DNA of 64,000 bases from Panicum virgatum (lineage: Eukaryota; Streptophyta; Magnoliopsida; Poales; Poaceae): NCBI RefSeq assembly GCF_016808335.1, contig NC_053146.1, positions 40,668,470-40,732,469 on the forward strand, read 5' to 3'. The translations under genes were made by a program, and so were the position numbers. Shown piece after piece: positions 46,196-57,310 of the stretch. The notes under the pieces were generated by a model that was not told the DNA's origin, made no database searches, and saw nothing but the letters and a program-made list of their open reading frames with translations. The first letter of the stretch is position 1. Each line of letters begins with the position of its first letter.

Positions 46196-47849
46196 TGGCT
46201 CCGTCGGCCGCGGCGCTGAGCTACGACATGCCAACCTCTACCCACGTGGGGGAGCTGTGGCGTGCCGCCCTGCGCTGCTCCATGCGCGCTTGTCGCGAGC
46301 GCTGGCCCGAGCGCCTGTTGTGCCGGGCTGGTGAAGTCGGAGCGTCGGGGTTGCGTCTGGGCGAGAGGAGCTCCATGAGGTAACCATTGCCGGTTGCCCT
46401 GAACTCAAGACTCCCGAACCAAATCTCGTATCCCGCTGGGAGCGGATCCGAGGAGCCCATGGGAAATGGGTTGGATCTGCTCGCCATCCCTGGAGATCAA
46501 ATGGGAACAAAAGAGAAATGTCACACAGCGCCCCCTACCTGGCGCGCCAACAGTCGGTGTCCTGACCCGGTGGTCCGGACCCAACTGGTGATGATGCTGC
46601 GTGTTCCTCGTCCCAGATGGTTGATGCAGGAGGCAAAACAGTCACGTATGAGTTTATCCTGGTTCTGGCCGTGGGCCGTACGTCCAGCAAAGGGGTGTGC
46701 GAGAGCACTGTACTGTCTTGCACCGGGGGTGCCTATAGTAGGGGGTACAAGCGAGGCGAGAGAGGGAGGGAAGCTCCCAGGTCTATGCTAGAGGAGGAGT
46801 TGATTGAGGCGAGTGACAATATCGGGGCTCAGCAGAGCGTGTGTGCTCTTGTGAGTTGCGCTGAGTGCGTAGAATAGTCCAGATCCGATGGAGAGGACAG
46901 TGACCGCCTCCCCCTTTTATAGACACAAGGGGGGTGTACATGTACGGGAGAAGGGAGAAGTCATCGTATTCTCCCCGAATCGCAGGGGTGCCGTGGTTGA
47001 GCACTGTAGAAAGTACACTGTGGGGTATGGCGCCTGGCGTGGCAGTCGTCCTGGGCATCGTCCTTGGCCTCGTGGAGATCGCGCCGGCGTCCTTATAGCT
47101 CCAGCGGGTGGCGTGGCGGTTGCTGTAGAGGGTACCGTCCCCTGCGCTTGACGTGGCGGTGTTCCGAGGGTCCTGCGGGCGGGGGTCTTGATCTAGTCAA
47201 GGCTCGGGCCGCGTCCGAGGGTCGTGCCCATACCACTCAAGGGTTCCTGCGGATGGGAAAGTAGGAAGGAAGTACAAGGAGTTGGCAGCACAGTGGCTGG
47301 AGCAGTGCCGAGCACGTCTTGCGTAGCGTTGCAGGTTCTCACAGTGATGCCACAGCGTCCGGGATGGCGGAACAGTGACCGGAGTTGGCGGACGGGACTC
47401 CGGTCACAGCCACTGTGCGAAGTGGCGTCCTGACGCCGTCTGACCCAGGCGCTGCGGAGGAGTGGTTGGCATTTAATGCCTCCGTACGGTGGGAGAGCGG
47501 ACGGATGGTGGTTTGTCCTTTCCGTCGAGGGGTGGTCTCGAGCGAGGCGGAGTCGATCCGCTCTCTCGAGGGAAGGCTCGCTACCCTCGAGCGAGGCAGA
47601 GACGCGGGGCGCGGTTGAGGGTCTCGGCGGGGAGCCCTCGAGCGAGGCGGAGATCACCCCGCGGGTTCGAGGGGCTTGGATTGGCCGCACTGTGTACGTG
47701 GGCCGCGTATTGGGCTTCTTTGAGTCCTTTCCTTTCTTTCGGATTGGAAAGAAGCTGTAGGCCTTCGTGGGCCCGGTTGCCTAACATGTGTTTACGTTTT
47801 AGGACGATTTAGTCCCCTAATTAGGGTGCCCCTAATCATGGTACCCGAC
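46196..47849 (-). mobile_element. Truncated LTR retrotransposon: 5' LTR plus the start of gag
   Basis: In minus-strand reading an LTR starts TGTCGGGTACC (47849) and ends ...GACACCGACT at about 46550. Next comes a primer-site-like TTGGCGCGCCAGGTAGGGGG (46532-46552) and then an ATG (46487) opening an 88-codon frame (MASRSNPFPMGSSDPLPAGY), probably the N-terminus of gag. The rest of the element and the other LTR are absent, so no target duplication can be checked. Confidence 0.6.
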
Positions 47850-48100
47850 AATATTATATTTCTATTTACGAGTATGTATGTAGTATATATTTAAGCCCTC
47901 CAATAATATATATATATATGTGTGTGTGTGTGTATGTGTTTATATATGGAAACTATCTGGGACAAATATTATATAAGTAACTATATATATGTATATATTA
48001 GTGGAGATCTTACACACTGAATTCCAATACATAAGTATAATTGAGATGCAAAAGTATAATTGAAATAGAAAAAGAATTGAGAAAAGAGAAACAGAGAAAA
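47850..48100. other. AT-rich 3' part of the CACTA element with a dinucleotide run
   Basis: An (AT)n(GT)n microsatellite lies at about 47907-47935. No gene is seen. Confidence 0.5.
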
Positions 48101-48107
48101 AATAGAC

Positions 48108-48246
48108 CTTTTGTCAGGGTGCTTTTTGTCCCGATTGCCAGACCCGGGACAAAAGGGCCCTTTTGTCCTGGCCTGGCGGTTCCGGTTGGGAAACCAGGAC
48201 AACAGGGGTTTTTCAATCGGGACAAATCAACGTTTATGTAGTAGTG
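48108..48246. repeat. Right subterminal array and terminus of the CACTA element
   Basis: Copies of CCTTTTGTC, CCCGGGACAAAAGG and AATCGGGACAAA occur in both directions in the last 140 bp, ending GTTTATGTAGTAGTG. They match the left-end unit in sequence style and spacing. Confidence 0.8.
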
Positions 48247-48421
48247 GTGGCATATGGATGCTGGCACTCAAAGCTTGTATTTCCTGTAGAGTTGGACTAC
48301 CTTTTCCTACTGCGGTAGAGACCCATCAAGAGTGGGCCATCACTGATCAATTCCTGTCAGGTCCACCTGGATCTGGTGTTTACCACTGTAATAATAATAT
48401 GTCAACTTTTGCTCTCCTATA

Positions 48422-48720
48422 ACAATTACATTTTTCTGAAACAACACATATGCTCACGAACACGAACACGTACGCATACACATCTCTATGAATATACATA
48501 TGCACCCTACCTCTGAGCACTTCTAAGAGACTGAGCCAACTGATTTTCGAGATTGATGAAGTCACCACAAGCGCCACACTGCCAATGCGCATATCGCCTA
48601 CCACCGAAAGAATAACGTCGGTTAAATCCTAAAATTTTTCCATGAAAATGCGAGCACCCATGCTAAGTCTAGGGCTCGAATCCGGGTGGGCAGGTTCCAC
48701 TACAAAGAAACTTACTACAA
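48422..48720 (-). mobile_element. Decayed tRNA-derived SINE
   Basis: On the minus strand a B-box-like GGATTCGAGCC (about 48670-48680) lies near the start. A body follows (GTTGGCTCAGTCTCTTAG, AGGTAGGGTGCATATG), then a GTGTTCGTGTTCGTGAGC tail. This resembles a common grass SINE. No clear target duplication was found. Confidence 0.45.
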
Positions 48721-49500
48721 CAATTACATGATTGTCATTCTAGTTCATTTTACCAAAATTTTAGGTTGACCCAATGAAAAAAAAATTTAAATCTCGCATC
48801 CCTTGTTATATTGGCTGAAGATGTCGTTAACTCTCTCAGTGATGAACACGATGAATTCAATGAGATTATTCATCCGTCGCTACTTCCACTCCATTAATCT
48901 TCCATGCTTAGCATGTCTCGTAGAATGAAGAATAATGCACATCAAGTGGAGTAGCAGTGGACTGGTAGTGGAAACTTGCTGCTATTTGGCGTGGCGGCGC
49001 CATTGGTGGTCCTTGGTCATGCCAATGCATGGACCACACGATGACGGCTGTGCCATATATGGTCCCATGACGAAGAGTCATGAACTCTCCGGTGAATTGG
49101 TTGCCCAGTTTAATAACCTAAGAAGATCGCAGATGAGCAGTGCTAATAACGTCTGACAATAAGATTTGACAAGTGTGTTCATAGGAGTAAGTGTGTGTGC
49201 ATTGTGAACATGTGAGTTGTACTATATAATCTAAAAATAAGATCTGCCAAGTGCACAAAGAAATCAATTAAAGCTAAATAGAATGGAGCTACGGGGAAAA
49301 ACTCACTCCCTTTATTCCATAAAATTAAAATGTCCATATTTAGAGTTCCTCCTAATATAATTAGTGGACTCTCTAAAAACTGCGATTTTATTTGGTATAT
49401 ACTGACGCTGGAAATTTAAAATGATATGAGCATGTTTTTAAAAATATCACACACACACACACACATCCGTGGTTGAACTGTTTTTCTTTAGAGTATGATT
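48721..49500. other. Intergenic DNA, no gene seen
   Basis: Short frames only. A (CA)n run is at 49450-49466. Confidence 0.5.
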
Positions 49501-49706
49501 TGGTTTGATTCCAAAATTTGCCTTGCTAAAACTAGGGCAGGCCAAATTATTGGCAAGAATGTTTTGCCAAAATCTTGGCAAGTATTTTGTAATGTGGGCT
49601 ACTTTTTTGGATTCCAACCAATTGAGTGCCAAAATTTATAGTTGACAAAATTTTGGCAAGGCAAATTTTTGGATTCCAACCAATTGAGTGCCAAAATTTA
49701 TAGTGG
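49501..49706. repeat. Repeat block with a 62-bp spaced direct repeat
   Basis: The words GGATTCCAACCAATTGAGTG at 49609 and again at 49671 start two near-identical copies. The surrounding sequence repeats TTGGCAAG/CTTGCC words in both directions, like a decayed MITE. Confidence 0.5.
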
Positions 49707-49786
49707 TAGTTTAGAAGGCCCAAGCAAGGCACTATGGCACATTTCCCCATTTGCCCTGTGAAGCTTTCAAATGGAACCGTATGTTA

Positions 49787-49845
49787 GAACGAGGGTGTCG
49801 TGCTTTTCAAAAAAAGAAAAAAAGAAAAAGAACGAGGGTGTCGTG
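49787..49845. repeat. 16-bp direct repeats around an A-rich 27-mer
   Basis: GAACGAGGGTGTCGTG occurs at 49787-49802 and 49830-49845. Between the copies is only CTTTTC followed by A/G-rich sequence. The layout is that of a target duplication flanking a poly(A)-like insert. Confidence 0.65.
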
Positions 49846-50273
49846 GCTGGCACCGGATTTCTAGAAAAAATGAAAAATTAGGACAAAAGTATACTTTTAC
49901 GAATGAACATTAAATTTATAAAAATATCGGAAGCGAATAAATCATAGTATCAATGGTTTTCTTAAACAAAATATATATTCTTTGCTGACTGCATAGCAAA
50001 TAACTGTCCCACCTGGATACTTAGTTTTCCTCATTTCATCATATTGTACTCGTATATGGAATATACGAGATGAGCTAACATTTTTATAAATTAATAAAAA
50101 GTTCTCCCTATATTTTTAAATAAATTAATAAAAAGAAGTTCACCCAGGTCCAGTCGGGTGAAATGCTGGAAGCACAGTCACAGGCCCAAGATGAGGCCCA
50201 AAGGATTCATAGTCCTTACAGATCCAGAAAGTCTCTCACCTTCGTCGTCGTGCCCAAAAACCCAGCAGCCCCA
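49846..50273. other. Upstream region of the CWF19L1-like gene
   Basis: AT-rich up to about 50140, then a leader with an upstream ATG (50163) in frame with the main start and without an intervening stop. Translation from it would add 37 residues. I prefer the 50274 ATG because the conserved protein begins just after it. Confidence 0.5.
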
Positions 50274-53200
50274 ATGGCCGCCACCCCGCCGGCCCCGGCG
50301 CCGCCGCGCATCCTCCTCGCCGGTGACGCCCACGGCCGCCTCCACCAGCTCTTCAAGCGCGTTAAATCGGTAACCACCCCCATTCCCTCTCCGCACCTCT
50401 CTCCTCTCCCTCCCCTCGCCGCTGCCGCCGGTCCGTGACGCCGTGCGCTGCCCGCCCCGCAGGTGAACCAGTCGACGGGGCCGTTCCACGCACTGCTCTG
50501 CGTGGGGCAGTTCTTCTCCCCCGAAGCTGACGCCGAGGGGGCGCCGGGGGACGTCGCGGACTACCTGGAGGGGCGCGCCGCCGTGCCCATCCCGACCTAC
50601 TTCACCGGCGACTACGGCCCGACGGCGCCGCGGCTGCTGTCGAAGGCCGCCGCTGGCGCTCGCGGGTTCGCACCGGGCGGCATCGACACATGCCCCAACC
50701 TCTTCTGGCTCAGGGGCAGCAACCGTTTCACCCTCCATGGTGCGCTCTCCTATTGTACGGCCAATTAATTTCGTTAGCCAACAAGACCAAGAGATTTTCC
50801 GCTCCATTAGTTAAAATCTGACATGGATCGCTGTAGTGATCATCAAAATCTTTCACCATGCTAAACTAATGCAACCCCTGCCTTCCCTAAGTTCAAAATT
50901 TAAACCTATTCATGTGCTGCATTCTTAAGCTAATACAAAATTTCATTAAACATTTGTATAGCAATGCATGAAAGGCTGAATGCGTGCTGATTTAGTGTCA
51001 CCTTACTTCAGCACTTCCATACATCAATATTTGTAGGTTTGTCGGTGGTTTATTTGTCGGGGAAGAAGGGACCAGGAGGGCCTGGCTGCTACAGCCAGGA
51101 TGATGTCGATGCCCTGCGGGCTCTTGCAGAAGAGCCAGGAATCGTTGATCTGTTCTTGACATATCCTTTTTTTTATTATGTTTGTTCCACTGCCCGCTAG
51201 TATTGATATTGAGTTGCTTTGATTTAGCATCTATTCTGTATGCTTACTTACACATTGGGTTCCCTTGACTGTAAATATGATTGCACTAACGAATGGCCAA
51301 CTGGAGTGGTGAACGGGGCTGACACTTCTAATGTGCCTAATCAGGTTTTTGATCCTCATGGGTATGATCCTGTTGTTGCTGAATTGGTTGCCGAGATTAA
51401 GCCAAGGTTTGATTTCTAACCTCATACACCATAGGAAAATGTTTTTTGAGAAAGTCACCTTAAAGCACCCTAATTACACATAGTTTATGAACGGCTCTAT
51501 GCTGATTTCAATGAGATCGCTAATTACTATGGAGTTACTGACTACCAACTTAACCAGATCAGTAGTCTGTGTAGTATGTAGCTGAAGACAGAATGTATGC
51601 TGGTCTGGAATTGCGACACTGTTTGATCCAGAATTGTGGCATTGTTTGTTTCATGCAGATATCATATTGCTGGCACCAAAGGTGTCTTTTATTCAAGGGA
51701 ACCCTATGTCAATAATTCTGCTGCACATGTTACCCGCTTTATTGGACTTGCTAATGTTGGAAACAAAGAAAAGCAGGTATATATATACTCGTCAAGTCAA
51801 CTTCTTAAAAAAAAAACAAAATCTGTTTGTTTCATTTTTATACTACCTTTGTCCTCTACTGTAAATGGTACACTACTCTATCAAGTCACAAAAGTGCAAC
51901 TTTGACTAGCCATTTTTGCAACTTTGACTAGCCATTTTATTTGTTGTAATGAATTTGTAGAGCACAACAAAAGTAATACTGTTCTAAAGCTACCTTTCAA
52001 GACAAACCATATAATTTTCAAATGTCTCCAAGTTGAACACATAAAAAGTAAATTGAATCATTTTTAAATAGTTGACTGCAGACAACCCAAAATATCACTT
52101 ATTTCTGACTAGAGGGAGTATGTTTCAAGAATTTCCTTGTTCCTTCTGAGCTATAAAATAAACATTTGGGTTTTGCTATCATCATTATGTCTCAAAGCAC
52201 CATTTACTTTCCAGTTATATTGTTACCTACTGATAAAATAGTTCTTTAAATGTGCTGCTTCACTGATATGTTGCAACTGCTGAGAATTTTAAGTCATTAA
52301 TTGGCTACTCCTTATTGCATATACTTTTCAGAAATTTATTCATGCGATTTCTCCTACTCCAGCATCTACCATGTCCAGTGCTGATATCCATGCCAAGCCT
52401 CCAAATTCTACTTTATCACCTTATGCTGCTCCAGCACAATCTGTCCCTATTGAAGAAGCTCCAAAACGTCCAGCTGACAACACTGATGCACAATATTGGC
52501 GTTATGATGTCAAGCGGCAAAGGCAAGGGGAAGCTGAGGGAGGTAGATTGTGTTTCAAATTTACATCCTCAGGGTCCTGTCCACGAGGGAGTAAATGCAA
52601 CTTTAGACATGATGAGGAGGCAGTGGAGCATTACCAGAGAAATGTCTGTTTTGATTTTCTAAACAAAGGAAAATGCGAGAGGGGCCCGGAGTGTAAGTTT
52701 GCTCACAGCCTATCAGGGGACACTTCTATAAGAGATTCAAGACCTCGTAGGTGAGCCAAATCTCTCTTTCTGTCAGTCTGATTCTGTGGGTCATTCCCTT
52801 ATTGCTGGGATTTACCTAATTCTATATTTTCAACTCTGTGAATGAAGGCGTGCGGAGAGCAGTTGCTGGTTCTGCTTGTCGAGTCCAGATGTTGAGTCAC
52901 ATCTTGTCATTAGTATAGGAGAAGCTTACTACTGCGCACTTGCAAAGGGGCCACTTGTTCCAAATCATGTTCTGATGATACCTGTTGAACACTGCCCCAG
53001 TACATTATTGATGCCCTTGGAAGCAGAGGTAGAACTTGGGAGGTATAAAAATGCTCTGGTTAAGTACTTTGAGAAGCAAGGAAAGACAGCAGTATTCTTT
53101 GAGTGGGTTTCACAGAACTCCCGCCATGCAAACCTTCAGGTAAGGATACCTTTCGTCAGATAAAGCTTGTACCTGTAGTGAACTAGTGATTTTTTTTCAT

Positions 53201-54295
53201 GTTGCACTACATGGTAATCCACTAAATTTCTTGCATAGGCTGTTCCGGTACCGTTTCCTAAAGCAGATGCAGTTAATAAGATATTTCATCTAGCAGCAAA
53301 AAAACTGGGATTTGAATTCTCTATGGTGAATCCAGGTGAGGCTTCATGCATTATCCCCTTATTTACATTAGTTGACTAAACTTGAGGAAGGAACAATGCT
53401 TTATTGCATGCAATAGGCACACACATGCTCTTTATCATCTAGTAGTACAAATTCCCACCTGTCTGAAACATCTGATTTGTTGCTCTTCGCACATAGTTAA
53501 TTATTTATACTTCTTTATTTAGCATGTCATGCATCCATGCTTATGTACTATTGTGATACACGAAGTTGCTTCTTGAGAGTTAAGATAGACCCTCATATAT
53601 CAAATGCGTTGAAGCCAGCTATATTCTATGTTGGTTTGCATGAACTATGGTAATCAGTTGCTTCAACACTGTCTGTTATCGTTTCAGTCAGAATAAAACT
53701 TGTTATAAATAGGAACAGAACTAGCTTTCAGTAAGTGTTGATTGTTCCAAGAGTGTTTCTGTGAGAAGGCTATTTCCGCCTCAATTTCTGTGAAGTTACT
53801 TCGATTCAATTTCATTACCTTTGACGGTTCGACCATCAGTAAATGATTCATACATTCAATTTCTGTTAACATTGGGTTCTGATTTGTTTTTACAGATGGT
53901 GGTGCAAAAGTAGCTAGAGAATCATTGATATCTCACTCTGAAAGCAAATCAAGCCTGTTTTATGTTGAGCTCCCGGAAGGCAAAATACTCTTGCATAACA
54001 TTGACAGTAATGAGAAATTCCCTGCCCAGTTTGGACGTGAGGTATGAGATATAGGCCCCACCAGCTTCTTTTCAGCTTAGTAGGACAAACTAGTTGAGAT
54101 CAGAAAGAAAGTAGTGAGACTGCAATAAACTAATCGTTGGCTCTCTCCATTTGTCGTGTCCAACAGGTTTTAGCAGGATTGCTAAGCATGCCGGATCGTG
54201 CAGATTGGAGAAACTGCAAGCTTTCGAAGGAAGAAGAGATTCAGATGGTGGATGATTTCAAACATGGTTTCGGCGAGTTTGATCCCGCTGAGTGA
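50274..54295 (+). CDS. CWF19L1/CwfJ-like protein with two CCCH zinc fingers, 605 aa, 10 exons
   Basis: Exons: 50274-50369, 50463-50739, 51037-51160, 51287-51406, 51659-51776, 52332-52750, 52848-53139, 53239-53335, 53896-54041, 54167-54295. All joins keep frame (1818 nt). The N-terminal part ([18 protein letters not shown] to about residue 200) is the metallophosphatase-like CWF19L1 domain. Two C-X8-C-X5-C-X3-H fingers follow ([40 protein letters not shown]). Then come the HIT-like CwfJ_C_1 domain ([37 protein letters not shown]) and CwfJ_C_2 ([22 protein letters not shown]). CwfJ/Cwf19 proteins act with the spliceosome; Drn1 of yeast helps debranch lariats. Grass homologues with CCCH fingers are of similar length. 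All introns are GT-AG except intron 3. No defect is seen. Confidence 0.92.
51161..51286 (+). other. U12-type AT-AC intron (intron 3 of the CWF19L1-like gene)
   Basis: The intron starts ATATCCTTT, the consensus of minor-spliceosome AT-AC donors. It ends TTGCAC, with a branch-site-like TTCCCTTGAC at 51260-51269, whose A is 18 nt before the AC. Joining here gives Leu-Thr-Asn-Glu-Trp in frame. No GT-AG pair at this place keeps the reading. Confidence 0.9.
51840..52121. mobile_element. Stowaway-like MITE in intron 5
   Basis: The left end CTACCTTTGTCCTCTACTG and right end GACTAGAGGGAGTA fit Stowaway inverted ends. A GCAACTTTGACTAGCCATTT segment is duplicated in tandem (about 51896-51940). It is non-coding. 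Confidence 0.55.
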
Positions 54296-55216
54296 AAAAA
54301 AAACATGCTTCTTTCCTGCCCGCAAGACATGGGCCACTGAGTTTCTAACGGGAACTTGCACTTGATTATATAACTGAATGCACATTTGCATTGTTTTCTG
54401 TGTAATATTGGAGTAGCTCAGACGTGTACGCCTGGAAATTGGACATTATGTTGAGTAGTTACACAATGTAGAAATTTTGGGTGCTGTGTGTATCTGGCAA
54501 GTGTTCGTGCCGCATGCGTGCGTAGCTGGCTGGTGCGGCGCAAGCAGTGACATGCCACTATGCCAGACTGGGTTGGAGTCCCTCTGTACGTCGTCAACGG
54601 TCGAAGATGCAAAGATCTAGCATGCGTTTGGATGTGGTGACAAGACAGGCTCGCACAACTACAATTCGAAGAAGCTTTCAGGAGAGTACAATGGCTATGC
54701 TTGGAATGGACGGGTCCAGGGAGACCGTCGGTCGGTACCGATCCGCCTTGCGATGCCATGCTCTCGACATGGAAGCACAGTTCTTCACCTGGCTGCTGGT
54801 GGTGGTGGTGGTGGTGGTGAGTTGTTACAGCAGCGGCCATGACGAACACAGAACATTTGGGAACGCCACAGGGGACAAGGTTTTAGAGACAGGAATACAG
54901 GATCCAGCAGCCTCACCAAGTGCTCTCGGTTATAGATGGACGGACAACGTGAGGCTGCAGTGCCTAGCTTCGGCGCAGGCGGTGGTGCCCTGGGAGTTGG
55001 GGAAGATGACAGAGGGTGATCAAAAGAACACGTGGCACATTGAAACCGGAAAACCTCGGATCATAAATAACCCTGCCCTCCGATCACACAAATGTGAGTA
55101 TACCCCTAGAGGAGATTTTGCAAACGGAAATGCTAAGGCGCAGACGTCCGGATGTGATGAAAAATTGGACGCTGTGACATTTGTTTCAATAGTTGATCTT
55201 TGTTGTTGCAACTACT
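54296..55216. other. 3' flank of the CWF19L1-like gene; one long unsupported frame
   Basis: A 247-codon plus-strand frame (54547-55290) has no recognisable domain, contains a (GGT)n-derived Val run and runs into a MITE. I treat it as chance. The mRNA end of the upstream gene probably lies near 54410. Confidence 0.5.
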
Positions 55217-55561
55217 ATTCCCGTATAGTTACCAAAAAATTTTATGCAAAATTTTTTAGCACCTTTTTCAACACTAATTATGAGTATTAAATATAGATTA
55301 ATTATAAAACTAATTACACGGATGGATGGAAAATCGCGAGGCGAATCTATTAAGTCTAATTAATTCGTCATTAGATGTTGTTTACTGTAGCACGACATTG
55401 TCTAATCATCGCATAATTATGTCCATTAGATTCGTCTCGCGATTTCACCCGGGGTTACGGAATGAGTTTTTATCATTTATCCATATTTAATACTTCTAAT
55501 TAGTGGTCAAACATTCGAATGTACTGTAGCGTGTGAAAAAATTTGGAAACTAAACGGGGCA
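55217..55561. mobile_element. GTTTAGTT-family MITE, about 345 bp
   Basis: The left end CCCGTATAGTTACC and right end GGAAACTAAACGGGGC are inverted. The interior has ATCGCGAGGCGAATCTATTA and its inverse TAGATTCGTCTCGCGAT. Target duplication is unclear. Confidence 0.6.
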
Positions 55562-56200
55562 ATAGTATTTATGTTGCAGCGGGAATTTTCTATCCAAGAG
55601 TCAAACGACTTAATTAGTTTTATCGCATATTTTCAATGCGCCTATAGATATCTTGTCTCAATGTTGCAAAGGAGCGTCCGATGGGAAAGTTTCTCTCGGA
55701 CGTCTGGGCACTGGCAAGCCCGTTTTACAAAACATATTCCATGTCAAAAGTTGCTTCACCTATAGAGTTTAATGGAGAGATGTTAATTAATACGAGCCTC
55801 TAACATGGACACTAATAAGCCACTGTAGCATTTGGGATACTCCTGCAGCGAACGCACATAGTGAAAGCAGTATGATCGATATGATCAAGGGGTGCTTGCT
55901 TTGCTCTTGGTGTTGTTCTTTTTTTTTTTGAAGAAAATTGGTGTTGTTCATGAACATCCCGGGTTTGATCCAAGTTGATTTTTCTCACATACATGTAAAT
56001 AATTCAGAAAAAAATAGAAGCAATATGAAACCAGAAATACATTAGAATATATGGAAGATCATAATTCTACTATGTTAATTATGCAAAAGGAATCATCTAA
56101 GTTCGTAACACGTATTTGAAGGCTTAAGGATATCAGTGAAGGTTAATGCACATTTGCGCAGGTGGTTGGGGCAGCCGCGCGCGGGGTGGCCAAGTGGTGC
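55562..56200. other. Intergenic DNA, no gene seen
   Basis: Only short open frames. A T-run lies at 55918-55930. Confidence 0.5.
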
Positions 56201-56239
56201 CTCCGTGCCTTGTTGCGATGCGGGGGCGGCGCGGCGTAG

Positions 56240-57310
56240 GTGCGGATGAGGTGGCTTGCATGTATAACATTGAGGACAAGGAAGCCTTCGAAGAAGCATT
56301 TAACAACATGAGGAATAAGGTGGACAAGAAAAAGATATCATGGCTAGATAGTATCTACAAGTTTAAGGAAAAACAGGCTGAATGTTACATGAGGGATACT
56401 TTCACATTGGGAATGAGAAGTACGCAATTAAGTGAGATTTTCAACAGTGACAAAAAACCATCTGAAATCAATTTTGATATCATTTAGTTCTTAAACCAGT
56501 TTGAAAGGGTAGTGCAAGGAAAAAGAAACAAGGAACTAGATCAAGAATTTGAAGCTAGGAAAAAGAAACCCAAGATAAGAATGAAAACACCTATGCTACT
56601 GCAAGCAGTCAAACTTTACATAGCCCCCATATTTGAAGCATTTCAAGCCGAATATGAAAGATCCATGGCTGCATTTGTTAGAGAATTGGATGGAAATAAC
56701 ATATACGCTATTGCAATTGTGAGGTCTGATGGTGATTTTAGTTCTGAAAAGAGCGCAAAGTAGTTGCTGGTCCTTTGGAGAAAACAACTTTATGTAGCTA
56801 TGAGTAGTTTAAAAGGACAGGGGTGTTGTGTGCCCATGTTTTGAAAGTTCTTGACAAGATGAATATCAAGCTATTGCCGGACCATTATATTCTGAAGCGT
56901 TGGACAAGGGATGCAAGTTATGGAACTATACAAGACAACAAAGGGAGGAGCATTATCGAAAATCCAAAATTAGATGCTATGCTCCACTATAAATCTCTAT
57001 TTCACAAGTTTCTAAATTTGGCATATCAAGCTGCAAGCTTTCCAGAATGTTGCCTTTTGGTGGATGATGTACTTGATAGCCTTGGTAAACAACTACAGGA
57101 AAAAATGTCTATCAGTGCATCTACAAGTATTATGTGTGACTCATATACTGTCCAACCCGAGGTTGGACAAGATGAAGATTCACATAGTGCTGCATGCCTA
57201 AAGAAAAAGGAGGTTCAACAAGAAAATTTGAAGCAACATAGAAGTTGGCTTGACAAGACACAAAAGTACACAAAGAAAGTGCCAAATAAGTCAAGCGTAT
57301 GTTGCTGAAA
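56240..57310 (+). pseudogene. FAR1-related (MULE transposase-derived) sequence, decayed
   Basis: The reading has the C-terminal half of FAR1/FHY3-family proteins. It includes a MULE-domain end (SWLDSIYKFKEKQAECYMRD, TLGMRSTQLSEIFNS), a FAR1-type linker (PPIFEAF-like IAPIFEAFQAEYERSMAAFV) and a SWIM-like zinc site (LCSYE then FKRTGVLCAHVLKVLDKMNI). Stops fall at 56485-56487 and near 56801, and frameshifts occur around 56755-56830. In the SWIM motif the second Cys of CxC appears as Tyr. The N-terminal DNA-binding domain is missing. FAR1 family proteins are transposase-derived light-signalling transcription factors; this could be a lost family gene or a relic of a MULE. Confidence 0.75.

Larger units (their letters stand above)
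15781..48246 (+). mobile_element. Composite CACTA (En/Spm) transposon, 32.5 kb, with nested LTR elements
   Basis: The left end is CACTACTACAAGCAGG (15781). The right end reads CACTACTACATAAACG on the other strand (ending 48246). GTG flanks both ends (15778-15780 and 48247-48249), the 3-bp duplication of this superfamily. Subterminal repeats built on GGGACAAAAGG and GTCCCGGTTGG occur at both ends. The element encodes TNP2 (Transposase_21, then DUF4218- and DUF4216-type regions) in pieces from 17692 to 42011, and a Transposase_24-type protein at about 43980-45423, both on the plus strand. Removing the nested insertions leaves about 9.5 kb, a normal size for a once-autonomous element. All its genes are broken, so it should be immobile without help. 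Confidence 0.9.

Noticed and set aside
46195..47812. Multiple 60-165 aa frames on both strands
   Set aside because: They are within an LTR whose GC content leaves frames open; only the short gag-like start at 46487 has positional support.
54547..55290. A 247-codon plus-strand frame after the CWF19L1-like gene
   Set aside because: No domain or conserved motif, a Val run from a GGT microsatellite, and the end lies inside a MITE.
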